Part shown: piece by piece, positions 18,281 through 26,747 of the stretch
Layout: each line of letters starts with the position of its first letter
How positions within the stretch are numbered: position 1 is the first letter of the stretch
Assembly (NCBI RefSeq): GCF_001048695.1
Contig: NZ_CVRB01000003.1
Span: 558,001-622,000, forward strand
Length of the DNA stretch: 64,000 nucleotides
Direction of reading: 5' to 3'
From: Neobacillus massiliamazoniensis
Lineage (GTDB): Bacteria > Bacillota > Bacilli > Bacillales > Cytobacillaceae
Translations under genes and position numbers: made by a program
The notes under the pieces: model-generated
Told to the model about the DNA's origin: nothing
Seen by the model: the letters and a program-made list of their open reading frames with translations, nothing else
The model's database searches: none

Positions 18281-19351
18281 ATGGAATCTACATCACCTCT
18301 ATTGAAGAAAAAAACAATTAAATCAGTAAGAGGTTGGCCCTCCTTGATTGGGTATGCTGCTATAATTTGGTCGGTACTATATGGGTTTTTACAACTTTAT
18401 TGGTTACTTGGAGGGGACGGTTACCCTTTCAAGCATGAAGAGAGTATAGGCTTGTTCTCAGGAATGATCACCTATCTTTCTGCACAAGCTGGAGGAATTA
18501 TATTTGTCACTCTTTGTTTCCTAGGTATAGGAATCGGTATTGATATGCAAAGAAATTCAAAAAGTTTTCTTCCGCATTGGTTCGTCTTAGCTTATGCGTG
18601 GGGATTAGCTGCTTCATTAATTCTCTTTGTTCCAGATATGACATTAATCGCGATGATGGGTTATGCCTTCATGCTAAAATTTGCTTTTAACTGGACGATG
18701 TTTAACCAGATTATTTGTATTATTGGGGCAATCCTTTGGTTCTTCACAGGAGTTATCTATCTACGCAAAACCAGTGGAGCTTGTGAATATTGTGGAAGGA
18801 CAGAGACTGAAAAAGTTCCCTTCCTTGTCCGTTGGGGATCTTGGATTACCATTATTGCTGCTGTAGCCCCACTTCCTTATGCCTTATCCCGGTTTGCATG
18901 GGCATTGAATATTCCTTTTGGAGTAGATAAACAGTTTTTCAAGGATTTTTCTACCATAAATCCGGGGCATCATTTAACAGAATGGGTATTTGGATCACTT
19001 TGCATAATGGGAGGAATCCTTACACTTGGATTGATTCAGAAATGGGGAGAAATTTTTCCTCACTGGTTCCCGTTTATTGGCGGTAAAAGAGTCCCGATTT
19101 TATTAGCGGTAATCCCTGCATCTATGGTTTCCATTGCTGTTACCTCTGCTGGTTTTGTCTTTACCTTCGGTTTTTTAGCTGTCACTCTTCATCTAATATC
19201 AGTAGAAAATATTTTAGTCAACAATATCTGGGGAACGATCGGGCCGATGATTTTTTGGGTACCTTGGGGAGTCAGCCTCGGACTTGCAACTATTGCTTAT
19301 TATTATCGCAGGAGAAATAAGTGTTCGAAATGCAGTAGAGGAGGGGCTTAA
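18281..19351 (+). CDS. Polytopic membrane protein with two CxxC motifs (paralogue 1)
   Basis: A 356-residue protein with about eight hydrophobic helices. It has a YWLLGGDG motif after helix 1, a central cytosolic-type loop with CEYC (SGACEYCGR), and C-terminal CSKC. Between helices it carries IQKWGEIFPHWFPFIGGKRVP, a motif repeated in the next two genes. I do not recognise the family; YW-LGG recalls DUF3995-like proteins. CxxC pairs could bind zinc or act in redox. It follows a NarL-type two-component system on the same strand and is the first of three adjacent paralogues. Confidence 0.75.
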   Translation: MESTSPLLKKKTIKSVRGWPSLIGYAAIIWSVLYGFLQLYWLLGGDGYPFKHEESIGLFSGMITYLSAQAGGIIFVTLCFLGIGIGIDMQRNSKSFLPHWFVLAYAWGLAASLILFVPDMTLIAMMGYAFMLKFAFNWTMFNQIICIIGAILWFFTGVIYLRKTSGACEYCGRTETEKVPFLVRWGSWITIIAAVAPLPYALSRFAWALNIPFGVDKQFFKDFSTINPGHHLTEWVFGSLCIMGGILTLGLIQKWGEIFPHWFPFIGGKRVPILLAVIPASMVSIAVTSAGFVFTFGFLAVTLHLISVENILVNNIWGTIGPMIFWVPWGVSLGLATIAYYYRRRNKCSKCSRGGA

Positions 19352-19353
19352 AT

Positions 19354-20040
19354 ATGGTACAGAATGAAAAAGAAATGAAAAACATCCTAACTAACGAAAA
19401 ATTACCATTAGAAAAATTAAATAAATTTGAGCGCTTTACCATGACATCTGTTTGGCCGGGTTATCTTGGTTTCCTTTGGGCTCTATTGTATGCAGTGTTT
19501 GTTAGGTTTTATCAAGCTGCAGGTGGATCGGTAGGAATGCCTGGTCAATTAATGGACCCTAAATCAGGATACATGGCAAGTTATGTTGCAGGTGTTGTCA
19601 TTATGTTCTGTGGATTTGCCTTGCTTTTACTAATCAAGCCCTGGGGGAAAGTTGTTCCAAATTGGGTGCCGGTGATTGGAGGCAGAAAAATTCCTTGTCT
19701 ACTGTTATTGTTCCCAACTCTAGCAGGGACTGCGTTCTTAATTGCTCATGGTATTAGTGGAATCATTACAAAAATCCTTCATTTGCTAAGCATCATTACC
19801 ATTGACATTCATGGGTGGAGTGTACTCAATATGAAAAGTTTAGTTTTATGGGATCTTTTATTTTATGAGCCGTGGTTCATCATAATGGGAATATTAGCTG
19901 GGTTGACTGCTTTTCATTATGCGCAAACATCAGGTATATCAATATCTATGTTAAGAAGGGGTACAAAAATTTATCTAACATTTCTATTTCTCCTAAGTTC
20001 GCTTTTTGTATATGAGATCATTTCTACTCTAACAATTTAA
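19354..20040 (+). CDS. Polytopic membrane protein without CxxC (paralogue 2)
   Basis: A 228-residue protein with about five helices, starting two bases after the previous stop, so cotranslated. It shares the core motif in the form IKPWGKVVPNWVPVIGGRKIP, and RFYQAAGGS in place of the YWLLGG element. Both CxxC sites of its neighbours are absent, and it is shorter, so it may be a partner subunit or a degenerate copy. No named family recognised. Confidence 0.7.
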   Translation: MVQNEKEMKNILTNEKLPLEKLNKFERFTMTSVWPGYLGFLWALLYAVFVRFYQAAGGSVGMPGQLMDPKSGYMASYVAGVVIMFCGFALLLLIKPWGKVVPNWVPVIGGRKIPCLLLLFPTLAGTAFLIAHGISGIITKILHLLSIITIDIHGWSVLNMKSLVLWDLLFYEPWFIIMGILAGLTAFHYAQTSGISISMLRRGTKIYLTFLFLLSSLFVYEIISTLTI

Positions 20041-20083
20041 AAGCTTTTCAAATAATGTGAAGAAGTTAAGGGAGGGGATGTAT

Positions 20084-21076
20084 TTGTCTGAATTCGGCGA
20101 AATCATTCCAAGTAATTATGAACAGAAAATCGTAAGGCACTTCCATTTTCGCTTGAGGGCTTCACTAGGAATTTTCTCTGTAATGTTCGTGTTAATAGTT
20201 TTGAAGTTCATTTTACCTGAAGGACCAAATTATACGAAGGGGTTTGCCCCGATTTGGGTGACGATTTTTGCTTCTTTGTTAGGATCGATTGTAGTTATGC
20301 TTGAAAAGAGGTGGCTTCGTAACCAATTTTCGCAAAAAGGGTTCGTGAAAATCATTGCATGGGGATCCTGTATATTACTAATCTGGTCATCTGCAGGAAT
20401 CGTTTTCGACTTTCTCCGAGCAGCTGCGGTAATGGGAATCCCAGGATTGCCTCCAGTCGTAGACTGGTTAGGCTTCGTTTTTCGTACAGTTAGCCTCATT
20501 GCGGCAATCCTTATTGCTACAGCAACTATTACTTTTCAACGAATTTCTCGAGGTGCATGTGTTCTATGCGGTAAAGGGCCACAATTCACAATGCGATCTA
20601 AAAAATGGTACGGTTATGCAGCGTTTGTACTCTCATTTCCATATCCTTTGCTAAAAATTTATTGGTCGCTTGGAGGACCATTATGGGGTGGTAATAGTTT
20701 CGCCCATAATTCCGCTTATGGGGAAATAATTGTATTTGGCATAAGTGCCTTGCTTTCCCTTGCACTTGTACAAAAATGGGGTAGAGTTTTTCCGAACTGG
20801 TTTCCGATTTTTTCGGGTAAAAGAGTTCCACGATGGTTACTTATTACAGGAGGTTGGATTGCTGCAAGTATGACGACTACATTGGGAATATTAGCGATTT
20901 TCGGTTCCATCCTACAGGCATTAGGATTGGAGGAAGGACCAGTGGGTACAGGTGGAAATCCGTGGATCGTTTCCTTTGTGTACGTTAACTGGCTTTTATT
21001 AGGAATTTCAATGGGAGCTGCTACATGGTTCTATCAGCAATCCAGTCGAGGGAAATGCCTAGAATGTAAAAGGTGA
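20084..21076 (+). CDS. Polytopic membrane protein with two CxxC motifs (paralogue 3)
   Basis: About 330 residues and eight helices. Shared elements are VQKWGRVFPNWFPIFSGKRVP, YWSLGGP, a central CVLC (RGACVLCGK) and a C-terminal CLEC, the same layout as paralogue 1. The start is debatable: GGAGGGG lies 6 bases before the TTG at 20084, which I prefer; the GTG at 20057 would include that site. It closes the three-gene set. Confidence 0.72.
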   Translation: MSEFGEIIPSNYEQKIVRHFHFRLRASLGIFSVMFVLIVLKFILPEGPNYTKGFAPIWVTIFASLLGSIVVMLEKRWLRNQFSQKGFVKIIAWGSCILLIWSSAGIVFDFLRAAAVMGIPGLPPVVDWLGFVFRTVSLIAAILIATATITFQRISRGACVLCGKGPQFTMRSKKWYGYAAFVLSFPYPLLKIYWSLGGPLWGGNSFAHNSAYGEIIVFGISALLSLALVQKWGRVFPNWFPIFSGKRVPRWLLITGGWIAASMTTTLGILAIFGSILQALGLEEGPVGTGGNPWIVSFVYVNWLLLGISMGAATWFYQQSSRGKCLECKR

Positions 21077-21309
21077 ATGTATAAATGACATTAGATGTAT
21101 GCATCATTTGGAGAATTTAAGTAGGATGTTTATTGTCCAAGAATAACAAAAATAAAAAGATGAACATTTTAAAGACACGGCAGGTTATCAATACCTTTAT
21201 AAAAAAGTTAGATTTTTGATGTATTCTTTCATAATAGACTTGTATTTAAAGTATGAATTAAAAATGACTACCTTTTTAAACAATACAGGAAGATAAGGAG
21301 AGATTAAAT

Positions 21310-21723
21310 TTGTTAAAATCGGAAAAAAATCCACTTTTAATTGCGATGGAAGAATACTTGAATGCAGGTCTTGAAATGGATCTTGAGAAATTGGAGACTA
21401 TTTATGCTCCTAATTTTGAAAACATTCGCTTCGATACAAGTGGGAGAACTATTAATATAACTAAAGAACAGTTCATGCAACGATTTCGCAACATGAACGA
21501 TCAAGGTAAAAAATTGGACAGTATTGATGATGTCGAGTTTCTTACGACAACCATCTATGATAACCACGGATCGGTTATTATGCGACGGATCAAAGACGGA
21601 TCTCCAGTCCTTTATAACTTTGTTTGGATTATGAAAGATGGATTACCTTTTTCACTTGTTCGTGAATTTACTTTTGTTGAGGACCTCTCATACCTCATTA
21701 ACATGATCCATAAAAGTGATTAA
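21310..21723 (+). CDS. NTF2-like (SnoaL/DUF4440-type) small protein
   Basis: A 137-residue single-domain protein with the alpha+beta pattern of the NTF2-like fold: LLIAMEEYLNAGLEMDLEKLETIYAP, then beta strands ending in SLVREFTFVED. This fold serves as ligand pocket or small enzyme; no catalytic residues can be assigned. It starts with TTG, with AAGGAG about 9 bases upstream. It lies 230 bp after the membrane trio, so cotranscription is uncertain. Confidence 0.7.
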   Translation: MLKSEKNPLLIAMEEYLNAGLEMDLEKLETIYAPNFENIRFDTSGRTINITKEQFMQRFRNMNDQGKKLDSIDDVEFLTTTIYDNHGSVIMRRIKDGSPVLYNFVWIMKDGLPFSLVREFTFVEDLSYLINMIHKSD

Positions 21724-22146
21724 TTCCCATTCATGGGGTCTAAACCTACGCGCTTTAGCCGGGCAGCCTCCATTGACACAATTAGAGGTGGTTTAAAAAG
21801 CTATCATCGTCCGCATATTGTCATTCTTCAAGACCGTCCAAGGAATGAACCTTAAAATAAACTTAAATTTCTCAACAAATGGGCGTATTTCTGGGGCATG
21901 AAATGCGCTCTTCTTAATGAATGGGGGATTTTTGTTCGGTACCTCTTTGCAAGAGTGAAGGAGGGAATGGAGTTTTTAAACAGGTTAGCTATTTTTTCAT
22001 AACTAATTTTGAGTCAAATTCAGGTAGTTGAAATAAGACTATTTCCTCATTTTACCAATAGGTAAAATGAGGAATAGATGAATATGTATTATTTTTCCAT
22101 TTTTGTTATAATTCCTATGTATCAAAATAATTTTTAAAGGGGAACT
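21724..22146. other. Gene-free accessory gap with hairpins
   Basis: No gene is seen. The stretch holds a GGGCG-type stem-loop (21881-21910) and a 13-bp inverted repeat TCCTCATTTTACC / GGTAAAATGAGGA at 22044-22073 that lacks a T-tail. Some protein-like fragments occur but every frame is broken. Confidence 0.5.
21881..21912. repeat. GGGCG stem-loop repeat, copy 1
   Basis: GGGCGTATTTC / GAAATGCGCTC stem followed by TTCTTAAT. The same architecture recurs at 23986, so these are two copies of one small dispersed hairpin. Confidence 0.45.
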
Positions 22147-22272
22147 TTGATAGCAAGAAAAGTAATACCTGTTCTAACCTTTCCTGTAGTGGCTTTGGCG
22201 TAAGTATTTTCTTTATCTTATGGTTTTGAAGAAAAAGCAAATGCAGCTAATCCAACATTAAGTTCCATTTAA
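22147..22272 (+). pseudogene. Decayed secreted-peptide gene
   Basis: After a GGGGAA site, a TTG starts a typical signal peptide (IARKVIPVLTFPVVALA), interrupted by TAA at 22201, then continues in frame (VFSLSYGFEEKANAANPTL) to a second TAA. The ANA-A cleavage-site pattern makes a former exported protein likely. The family is not recognisable. Confidence 0.5.
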
Positions 22273-22437
22273 AATCTAAAAATTGACACAATAGAGGGAA
22301 TAAATACTCACGAGATAAACATAAAAAAATTCAATGGATTGCAGTTATTACTTATTTAGCAATCTAACTTCGTGGACCAACGGTAAATAATAGAACGATT
22401 ACTCTATTAAATCTGGATATTTAAGGAGTGAACAAAA

Positions 22438-22962
22438 ATGTTAAGTAGGTTTCGAAATCTAATGAAAGTATGTGTTCTTACTATAGCGGGTATTGGGCTG
22501 ATATTTGGTTTTCATGGGAATGCACTTGCTGTTTCCGATTTAAGTAGTTACTATGATGGGAAAAATCCAACGACAACTAAGGTCTATGGGGGGAGTACTA
22601 CATGTGATTCTGATGCATTCAATGCCAAATCTGCTGTAGTATACGAAAAAGGCAAAAGAGTGGGGATCATATACCTCAGGTACAGTAATCAATGTCATGC
22701 AGCGTGGGCTAAGTTGGTTCTTGATAATCCTGCCCCTTCGGTAGCTGGAGGCGTATATGCCTATGCTGTTGTAAATAAGTATAAAAATGGGGTATTCCAA
22801 AAGTCAATTGATTCTAATAACGGTAACGGAGCAATTAAAACCGGACAGACAAGTTGCTATACTGGTATGGTGTTTGATGAAACTCCAACCTGGGGATATA
22901 CGGCTACGGCTGAAGGTGTTACTTATCCCGGAACCGGATACGGGAAGACTGCTCCTTACTAA
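22438..22962 (+). CDS. Secreted DUF2690 (YjfA-like) protein
   Basis: A 174-residue exported protein: signal peptide with hydrophobic core about 11-30 and likely cleavage after ALA, then a domain with the DUF2690 pattern YDGKNPTTTKV, a Cys after the first strand, YLRYSNQCHAAWAKL, and a third Cys (TSCYTGMVFDE). Two of the three cysteines probably pair. DUF2690 proteins such as YjfA are small secreted proteins without known activity. AAGGAGTG precedes the ATG. It is flanked by decayed genes, which suggests an accessory region. Confidence 0.82.
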   Translation: MLSRFRNLMKVCVLTIAGIGLIFGFHGNALAVSDLSSYYDGKNPTTTKVYGGSTTCDSDAFNAKSAVVYEKGKRVGIIYLRYSNQCHAAWAKLVLDNPAPSVAGGVYAYAVVNKYKNGVFQKSIDSNNGNGAIKTGQTSCYTGMVFDETPTWGYTATAEGVTYPGTGYGKTAPY

Positions 22963-23200
22963 AGAGGTAAAGGTAGCATCTATAAAATTGGGGGCCTTGT
23001 TATTGTTAGCTAATGAGAGATGTTGATGCAGATAAAGCAGTTACTCCTCATACATAAGGAAACCTCCAAGTTATGATGTATTTAAAACCTAATCGATAAA
23101 TATATTAGAAGGAAAACTTATTAAGATTCTTACACTCGTTTGTATACCACACGCTTCATGAACCACCAAACAAATTCCTTTATGGAGAGGAAGATTTAAA

Positions 23201-23629
23201 ATGACAAACCACCAAGAAAATCTGATAGCTATCGGCATATTGTTTGCAAAGCTGATCGAAGCTTGGAACCAGGGTAACGGAGAGCTTTTCGGTAGCTGCT
23301 TTACGGAGGATGCCGATTATGTAACGTTCATGGGACAGCATCTGAAGGGAAGAAAGCAAATTGCCGATGTACATCAAATGCTGTTCGCGGGTCCGCTGAA
23401 GGACTCCGTCATGGTATCAAGCACCACTGCCGACTTGCAGCTGCGCTTCATCACGCCCGATGTAGCCGTTGTACACGCGATCGGTGAAGTACACCTCCCC
23501 GTGCCTTCCGATGACCCTAACGACAGAGGATCGATTAATACGAATGTAGTAGTTAAGGAGAATGAAGAATGGAAGCTGACCGCTTTCCATAATTGTCGCA
23601 TTCAAGAGATGCCAAGAGGAGCGCGGTAA
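23201..23629 (+). CDS. SgcJ/EcaC-type NTF2-like protein
   Basis: A 142-residue protein with a DUF4440/SnoaL-like fold (FAKLIEAWNQGNGELFGSCFTED, ADYVTFMGQHLKGRKQI, EEWKLTAFHNCRI). Annotated relatives are called SgcJ/EcaC family oxidoreductases, but no reaction is established. Its base composition is clearly higher in GC than genes to the left, shared with the WYL regulator and DinB genes downstream, which suggests joint transfer. An SDR fragment follows immediately. Confidence 0.8.
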   Translation: MTNHQENLIAIGILFAKLIEAWNQGNGELFGSCFTEDADYVTFMGQHLKGRKQIADVHQMLFAGPLKDSVMVSSTTADLQLRFITPDVAVVHAIGEVHLPVPSDDPNDRGSINTNVVVKENEEWKLTAFHNCRIQEMPRGAR

Positions 23630-23630
23630 G

Positions 23631-23774
23631 ATAGATTATGGTTTAAATGGAAAAGTGGTCATGATTACTGGCGGATCGCGCGGTATAGGCAAAGCAGCCG
23701 CCCGCAAATTCGCAGGCGAAGGAGTGCATGTCTTCGTCACGTATTCCGGCAACCGGAACCACCAGACTGCCTAA
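23631..23774 (+). pseudogene. Truncated short-chain dehydrogenase (SDR) N-terminus
   Basis: The frame reads DYGLNGKVVMITGGSRGIGK then AAARKFAGEGVHVFVTYSG before a stop at 23772. The TGGSRGIG motif is the SDR cofactor-binding loop. Only about 47 of the usual 250 residues remain and no later SDR motifs (NNAG, YxxxK) follow, so this is a deletion remnant. GC content matches the NTF2-like gene before it. Confidence 0.75.
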
Positions 23775-24304
23775 GAAATTCATCGGCAGCCCGGTGGTTC
23801 TTGCAGCAAACTGCTTGATTTTGTAGTCCACAGTCGAGCAATACTTCATGAAGAGTCAAAGAAATTAAGATAATATGGAAATCATTTAACTAGAAACCCT
23901 ACAGAACAATTCAGAGTAAGCATTCCATCCATTTGGAAAGACATGTGGGTAATCCAAAATAGCCAAAAACACTCTTCCACAAAACGGGCGCAATTCCGCA
24001 GCAAGAATTGTGCTCTTTCTTTATGTTAAGGGCCATATTGTTGAAAATGAACAGGGAATATTCACACATTCGCTGAAAAATATAGATATGGACTTTAAAT
24101 AAGTTGGGTTTCAGAATTAGGGATAGAATTTTTAAGAATTACGAAGATTGTATAAGTATGAGGTATTGAGAGCAGAGCTTTTCTATGCATTTGTTAATAT
24201 TAATAACTTTTAGGATGCAGATCATTTGAGTGGTTTGTGAGACTAACTAAGCAGTATTACCTCAAGGAATAAATTGAAATCAAAAACGCGTGGGAGGATA
24301 GCTT
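23775..24304. other. Gene-free stretch after the SDR remnant
   Basis: No gene recognised. Apart from the stem-loop at 23986 the sequence is AT-rich and has stops in all frames. Confidence 0.5.
23986..24018. repeat. GGGCG stem-loop repeat, copy 2
   Basis: GGGCGCAATTC / GAATTGTGCTC (with G-U pairing) followed by TTTCTTTAT; same shape as the hairpin at 21881. It could act as a terminator. Confidence 0.45.
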
Positions 24305-24391
24305 ATGAAGAATAAAGACTTTAATTATTATCAACCGTTTATTATGGTTGTGCAGGACAGCCCTATATCGGAGGGAGGCTTCATATATTGA
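24305..24391 (+). CDS. Possible 28-residue leader peptide
   Basis: The frame begins with ATG behind GGGAGGAT and encodes MKNKDFNYYQPFIMVVQDSP plus eight residues. Its stop overlaps the TTG start of the WYL regulator by two bases, and its own final codons contain the regulator's GGAGGGAGG ribosome binding site. It may be a translation-coupling leader or a chance frame. Confidence 0.35.
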   Translation: MKNKDFNYYQPFIMVVQDSPISEGGFIY

Positions 24392-25323
24392 AAGTCCATC
24401 GTCTCCTTTCGATCGTCATGCATCTGTTAAGCCGCAAAAGAATGAGTGGTCAGGAGCTTGCCAATTTGTTCGAGGTATCACTAAGGACCATCTATCGTGA
24501 CCTGGAAGCCATCAATAGCGCCGGTATCCCAATTGTCTCTTATTCAGGTGCGAACGGCGGTTATGAGATCATGGAGCAGTATCAAATCGACAGACAAATC
24601 GTCACTTTCGAAGACCTCCATTCCATTATGAATGCGTTAAAGGGTATTCAATCTTCTCTTGACGATCCTGATTTGGCCGATCTGATGGTGAAAGTCGGCG
24701 CACTTTTGACCAAATCTGAGCAAAGCCAGCTTGAGGAAGCTGGCGAAACACTCATATTTGATACGAACATCTGGCGAGGCGGACATGTTGACAGGTCAAT
24801 GATTGCAAGGCTCCGGCAAGCAGCCAGAAATCGATTCGTCGTTCTCTTCGTGTATACGAATTCTGAAGGGATGGTTGAGCTGCGGACTGTGGAACCCATC
24901 GGCTTGGCATGGAAAGGCTATGCATGGTACTTATACGCCTATTGCCAGCTTCGAAGTGATTATCGAACCTTCAGACTCTCCAGAATGAAAGAAGTTGTTG
25001 TATCGGATGAAAGCTTTATACGCAGAGATATGAGCTTGGAGGACCTTAATGCCAGATGGGGAAAAATAGATACGGCCAATCTGATCAGAATGGTACTGCG
25101 CTTCCACCCTCGGGTGCAGATCAAGGTCGAAGAATACTTCCTCCCTGAGGAAATTACTATCGCAGAGGATGGCTATTTCATTGTGAGAACCGATCATGCC
25201 GAGGATGTATGGTTATATGGAACCTTACTAAGTTTTGGTACAGACGTTACGGTCCTTGAGCCGAAGCATTTGGCCGACAGCATCAAAGAGCGTGCACTAC
25301 AGATTTATAGCCTTTACGAATAA
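24388..25323 (+). CDS. YafY/DeoR-type HTH regulator with WYL domain
   Basis: A 311-residue regulator: N-terminal winged helix (RLLSIVMHLLSRKRMSGQEL, VSLRTIYRDLEAINSAGIPI), then the WYL ligand-sensing domain (about 140-235: VEPIGLAWKGYAWYLYAYCQ, DYRTFRLSRMKEV) and a C-terminal WCX extension. Such proteins usually repress or activate a neighbouring gene; the SDR remnant upstream or the convergent DinB gene are candidates. It starts with TTG behind GGAGGGAGG. GC-richer than the window average. Confidence 0.88.
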   Translation: MKVHRLLSIVMHLLSRKRMSGQELANLFEVSLRTIYRDLEAINSAGIPIVSYSGANGGYEIMEQYQIDRQIVTFEDLHSIMNALKGIQSSLDDPDLADLMVKVGALLTKSEQSQLEEAGETLIFDTNIWRGGHVDRSMIARLRQAARNRFVVLFVYTNSEGMVELRTVEPIGLAWKGYAWYLYAYCQLRSDYRTFRLSRMKEVVVSDESFIRRDMSLEDLNARWGKIDTANLIRMVLRFHPRVQIKVEEYFLPEEITIAEDGYFIVRTDHAEDVWLYGTLLSFGTDVTVLEPKHLADSIKERALQIYSLYE

Positions 25324-25455
25324 AAATTTTACGCCTCTGATGACACTTTGCCATATCTTCGGATCTGAGTCGATTCTCCGCTTGATCGTCCGATACATAC
25401 ACTGTTACGCTTCACTAATACCATTTATATTCACTCTATTTTTATTTTAAAGTGA

Positions 25456-25500
25456 AGAAAGCGCGCATCTTTAACGTCACCATAGAGAGCGCGCTTTCAT
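25456..25500. terminator. Bidirectional terminator
   Basis: GAAAGCGCGC / GCGCGCTTTC stem with A- and T-rich flanks between the convergent WYL regulator and DinB genes. Confidence 0.75.
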
Positions 25501-25506
25501 TTATGT

Positions 25507-26004
25507 TTAAACAGGGGCTTCCATCCCCATGCTAATCCACTCTTCTTTGGAAGGACCGTATATTCCGATAACTGGAAGTCCCGCTTGGCGCATCAACATG
25601 GTTAACTGTCCGCGGTGATGAATTTCGTGCTTGATAAAGATCGCTAACGTGAAACCGTTCTTCCATTGTTGACCGAACATATTTACGGATTCCTGAAGCT
25701 TCTCATCTGTCCACTGTGTCTGTATCGCCTCGATGAGAGCAGCGGAAGTGTTGCTGTAGACTCGAACAATCTCATCTGCGGATTCAGGAGCCTTGCTGTC
25801 CTCGGGCGGTGCTTCGAAATCGAGACCGGTCGGTTTCAGAAGACCGCCAGATGGCACCAAATGCCACGCTAATGTTCCAAGCGTACGGAAGCCTGGTGCG
25901 ATCTTTTGCTTCAATGACGCGTCCGTCAAGGAACTCAGAAGTTTCTGCGTAAACTTGGACTCATTCTGGTACTCGGTAATGAAGCTTTGAACGGATTGAT
26001 ACAT
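25507..26004 (-). CDS. DinB-family protein
   Basis: A 165-residue four-helix-bundle protein with the DinB metal-ligand pattern: His48 (LAWHLVPSG), His126 and His130 in KHEIHHRGQ. The family (DinB/YfiT) includes damage-inducible proteins and thiol-dependent transferases; function here is open. The ribosome binding site AGGAGG lies 9-10 bases before the ATG. It shares the elevated GC of the WYL regulator with which it converges. Confidence 0.87.
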   Translation of the reverse strand: MYQSVQSFITEYQNESKFTQKLLSSLTDASLKQKIAPGFRTLGTLAWHLVPSGGLLKPTGLDFEAPPEDSKAPESADEIVRVYSNTSAALIEAIQTQWTDEKLQESVNMFGQQWKNGFTLAIFIKHEIHHRGQLTMLMRQAGLPVIGIYGPSKEEWISMGMEAPV

Positions 26005-26176
26005 GGGGGAAAACCTCCTAATTAGTTGTTAGTTGAGTTATATTTGAACTCATTTACAATTCCTATTATAGGAAGCACCGACTGACAACTGTGTGTCAGC
26101 AAATTTTAAATCAAACAAAAAAGATGACAGAAAATGAAAAAGTTCTTATTACACTAAATGATACGATAGCTCAATA

Positions 26177-26229
26177 AAAGCAGCGACATCCTAGGTCTTT
26201 CGGGTACCTAGTCCCTCGCTGCTTTTTTT
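26177..26229 (+). terminator. Strong terminator with no upstream gene
   Basis: AAAGCAGCGA / TCGCTGCTTT outer stem, CCTAGGT / ACCTAG inner stem, then eight or more T. A possible 3' end of a small RNA, or of a transcript antisense to dinB. Confidence 0.7.
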
Positions 26230-26417
26230 TTAACGAGTCAATCTAGTAAGTGGAATTTGACATTCGACTTGTCGGGTGACTCGTACCGGATCAACATAGG
26301 GTAAGAGAAAACGCCAAACCCGACATGTTCATGGGCTTAACGTATATTTTCGTTAATATGTTGGCATGACTCCTATAAGGAATGTACTTAAAGTAACTGG
26401 GGTTTATGTTGAATAAA

Positions 26418-26443
26418 GGGGTCGCAGCTGCGAACCCCATTTT
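26418..26443 (+). terminator. Hairpin with T-rich tail
   Basis: GGGGTCGCAG / CTGCGAACCCC with one bulge, then ATTTTTATTG. No gene lies directly before it. Confidence 0.5.
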
Positions 26444-26747
26444 TATTGAACTTAACCAGTTAATATTTTTTCAATATTTTTCAAAAAAACTTAAAGTGTT
26501 TTATTTTATATTCATTAGGAAAGTAATTAAGTAAGAACGAAGTAACCCACTAAAATATGAAAAACTTTACTTTTCTTTTTTTCTCCAAGATGATGTAGAA
26601 ACCATCACACAAGTTTGTTTTTTTCCCTCTTATTTTAAAAATAAAAGATAGATTCTAAGAAAATTCTAATAAACAGTTATTAAACTTAATCATGAAATTG
26701 ACATTAATTTTTGGAAGAAACAAAATGCAAAAACACAAGGAGATGAA

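Larger units (their letters stand above)
26005..26747. other. 743-bp gap with two hairpins, candidate sRNA region
   Basis: No gene is seen. It contains a strong plus-strand terminator at 26177-26228 although no plus-strand gene precedes it, a near-palindrome CTTGTCGGGT...ACCCGACATG at about 26270-26325, and a second terminator-like hairpin at 26418-26441. The arrangement would fit one or two small RNAs. Confidence 0.4.

Noticed and set aside
22044-22073. 13-bp inverted repeat as a terminator
   Set aside because: No T-tail and no gene directly upstream; kept only as a hairpin in the gap entry.
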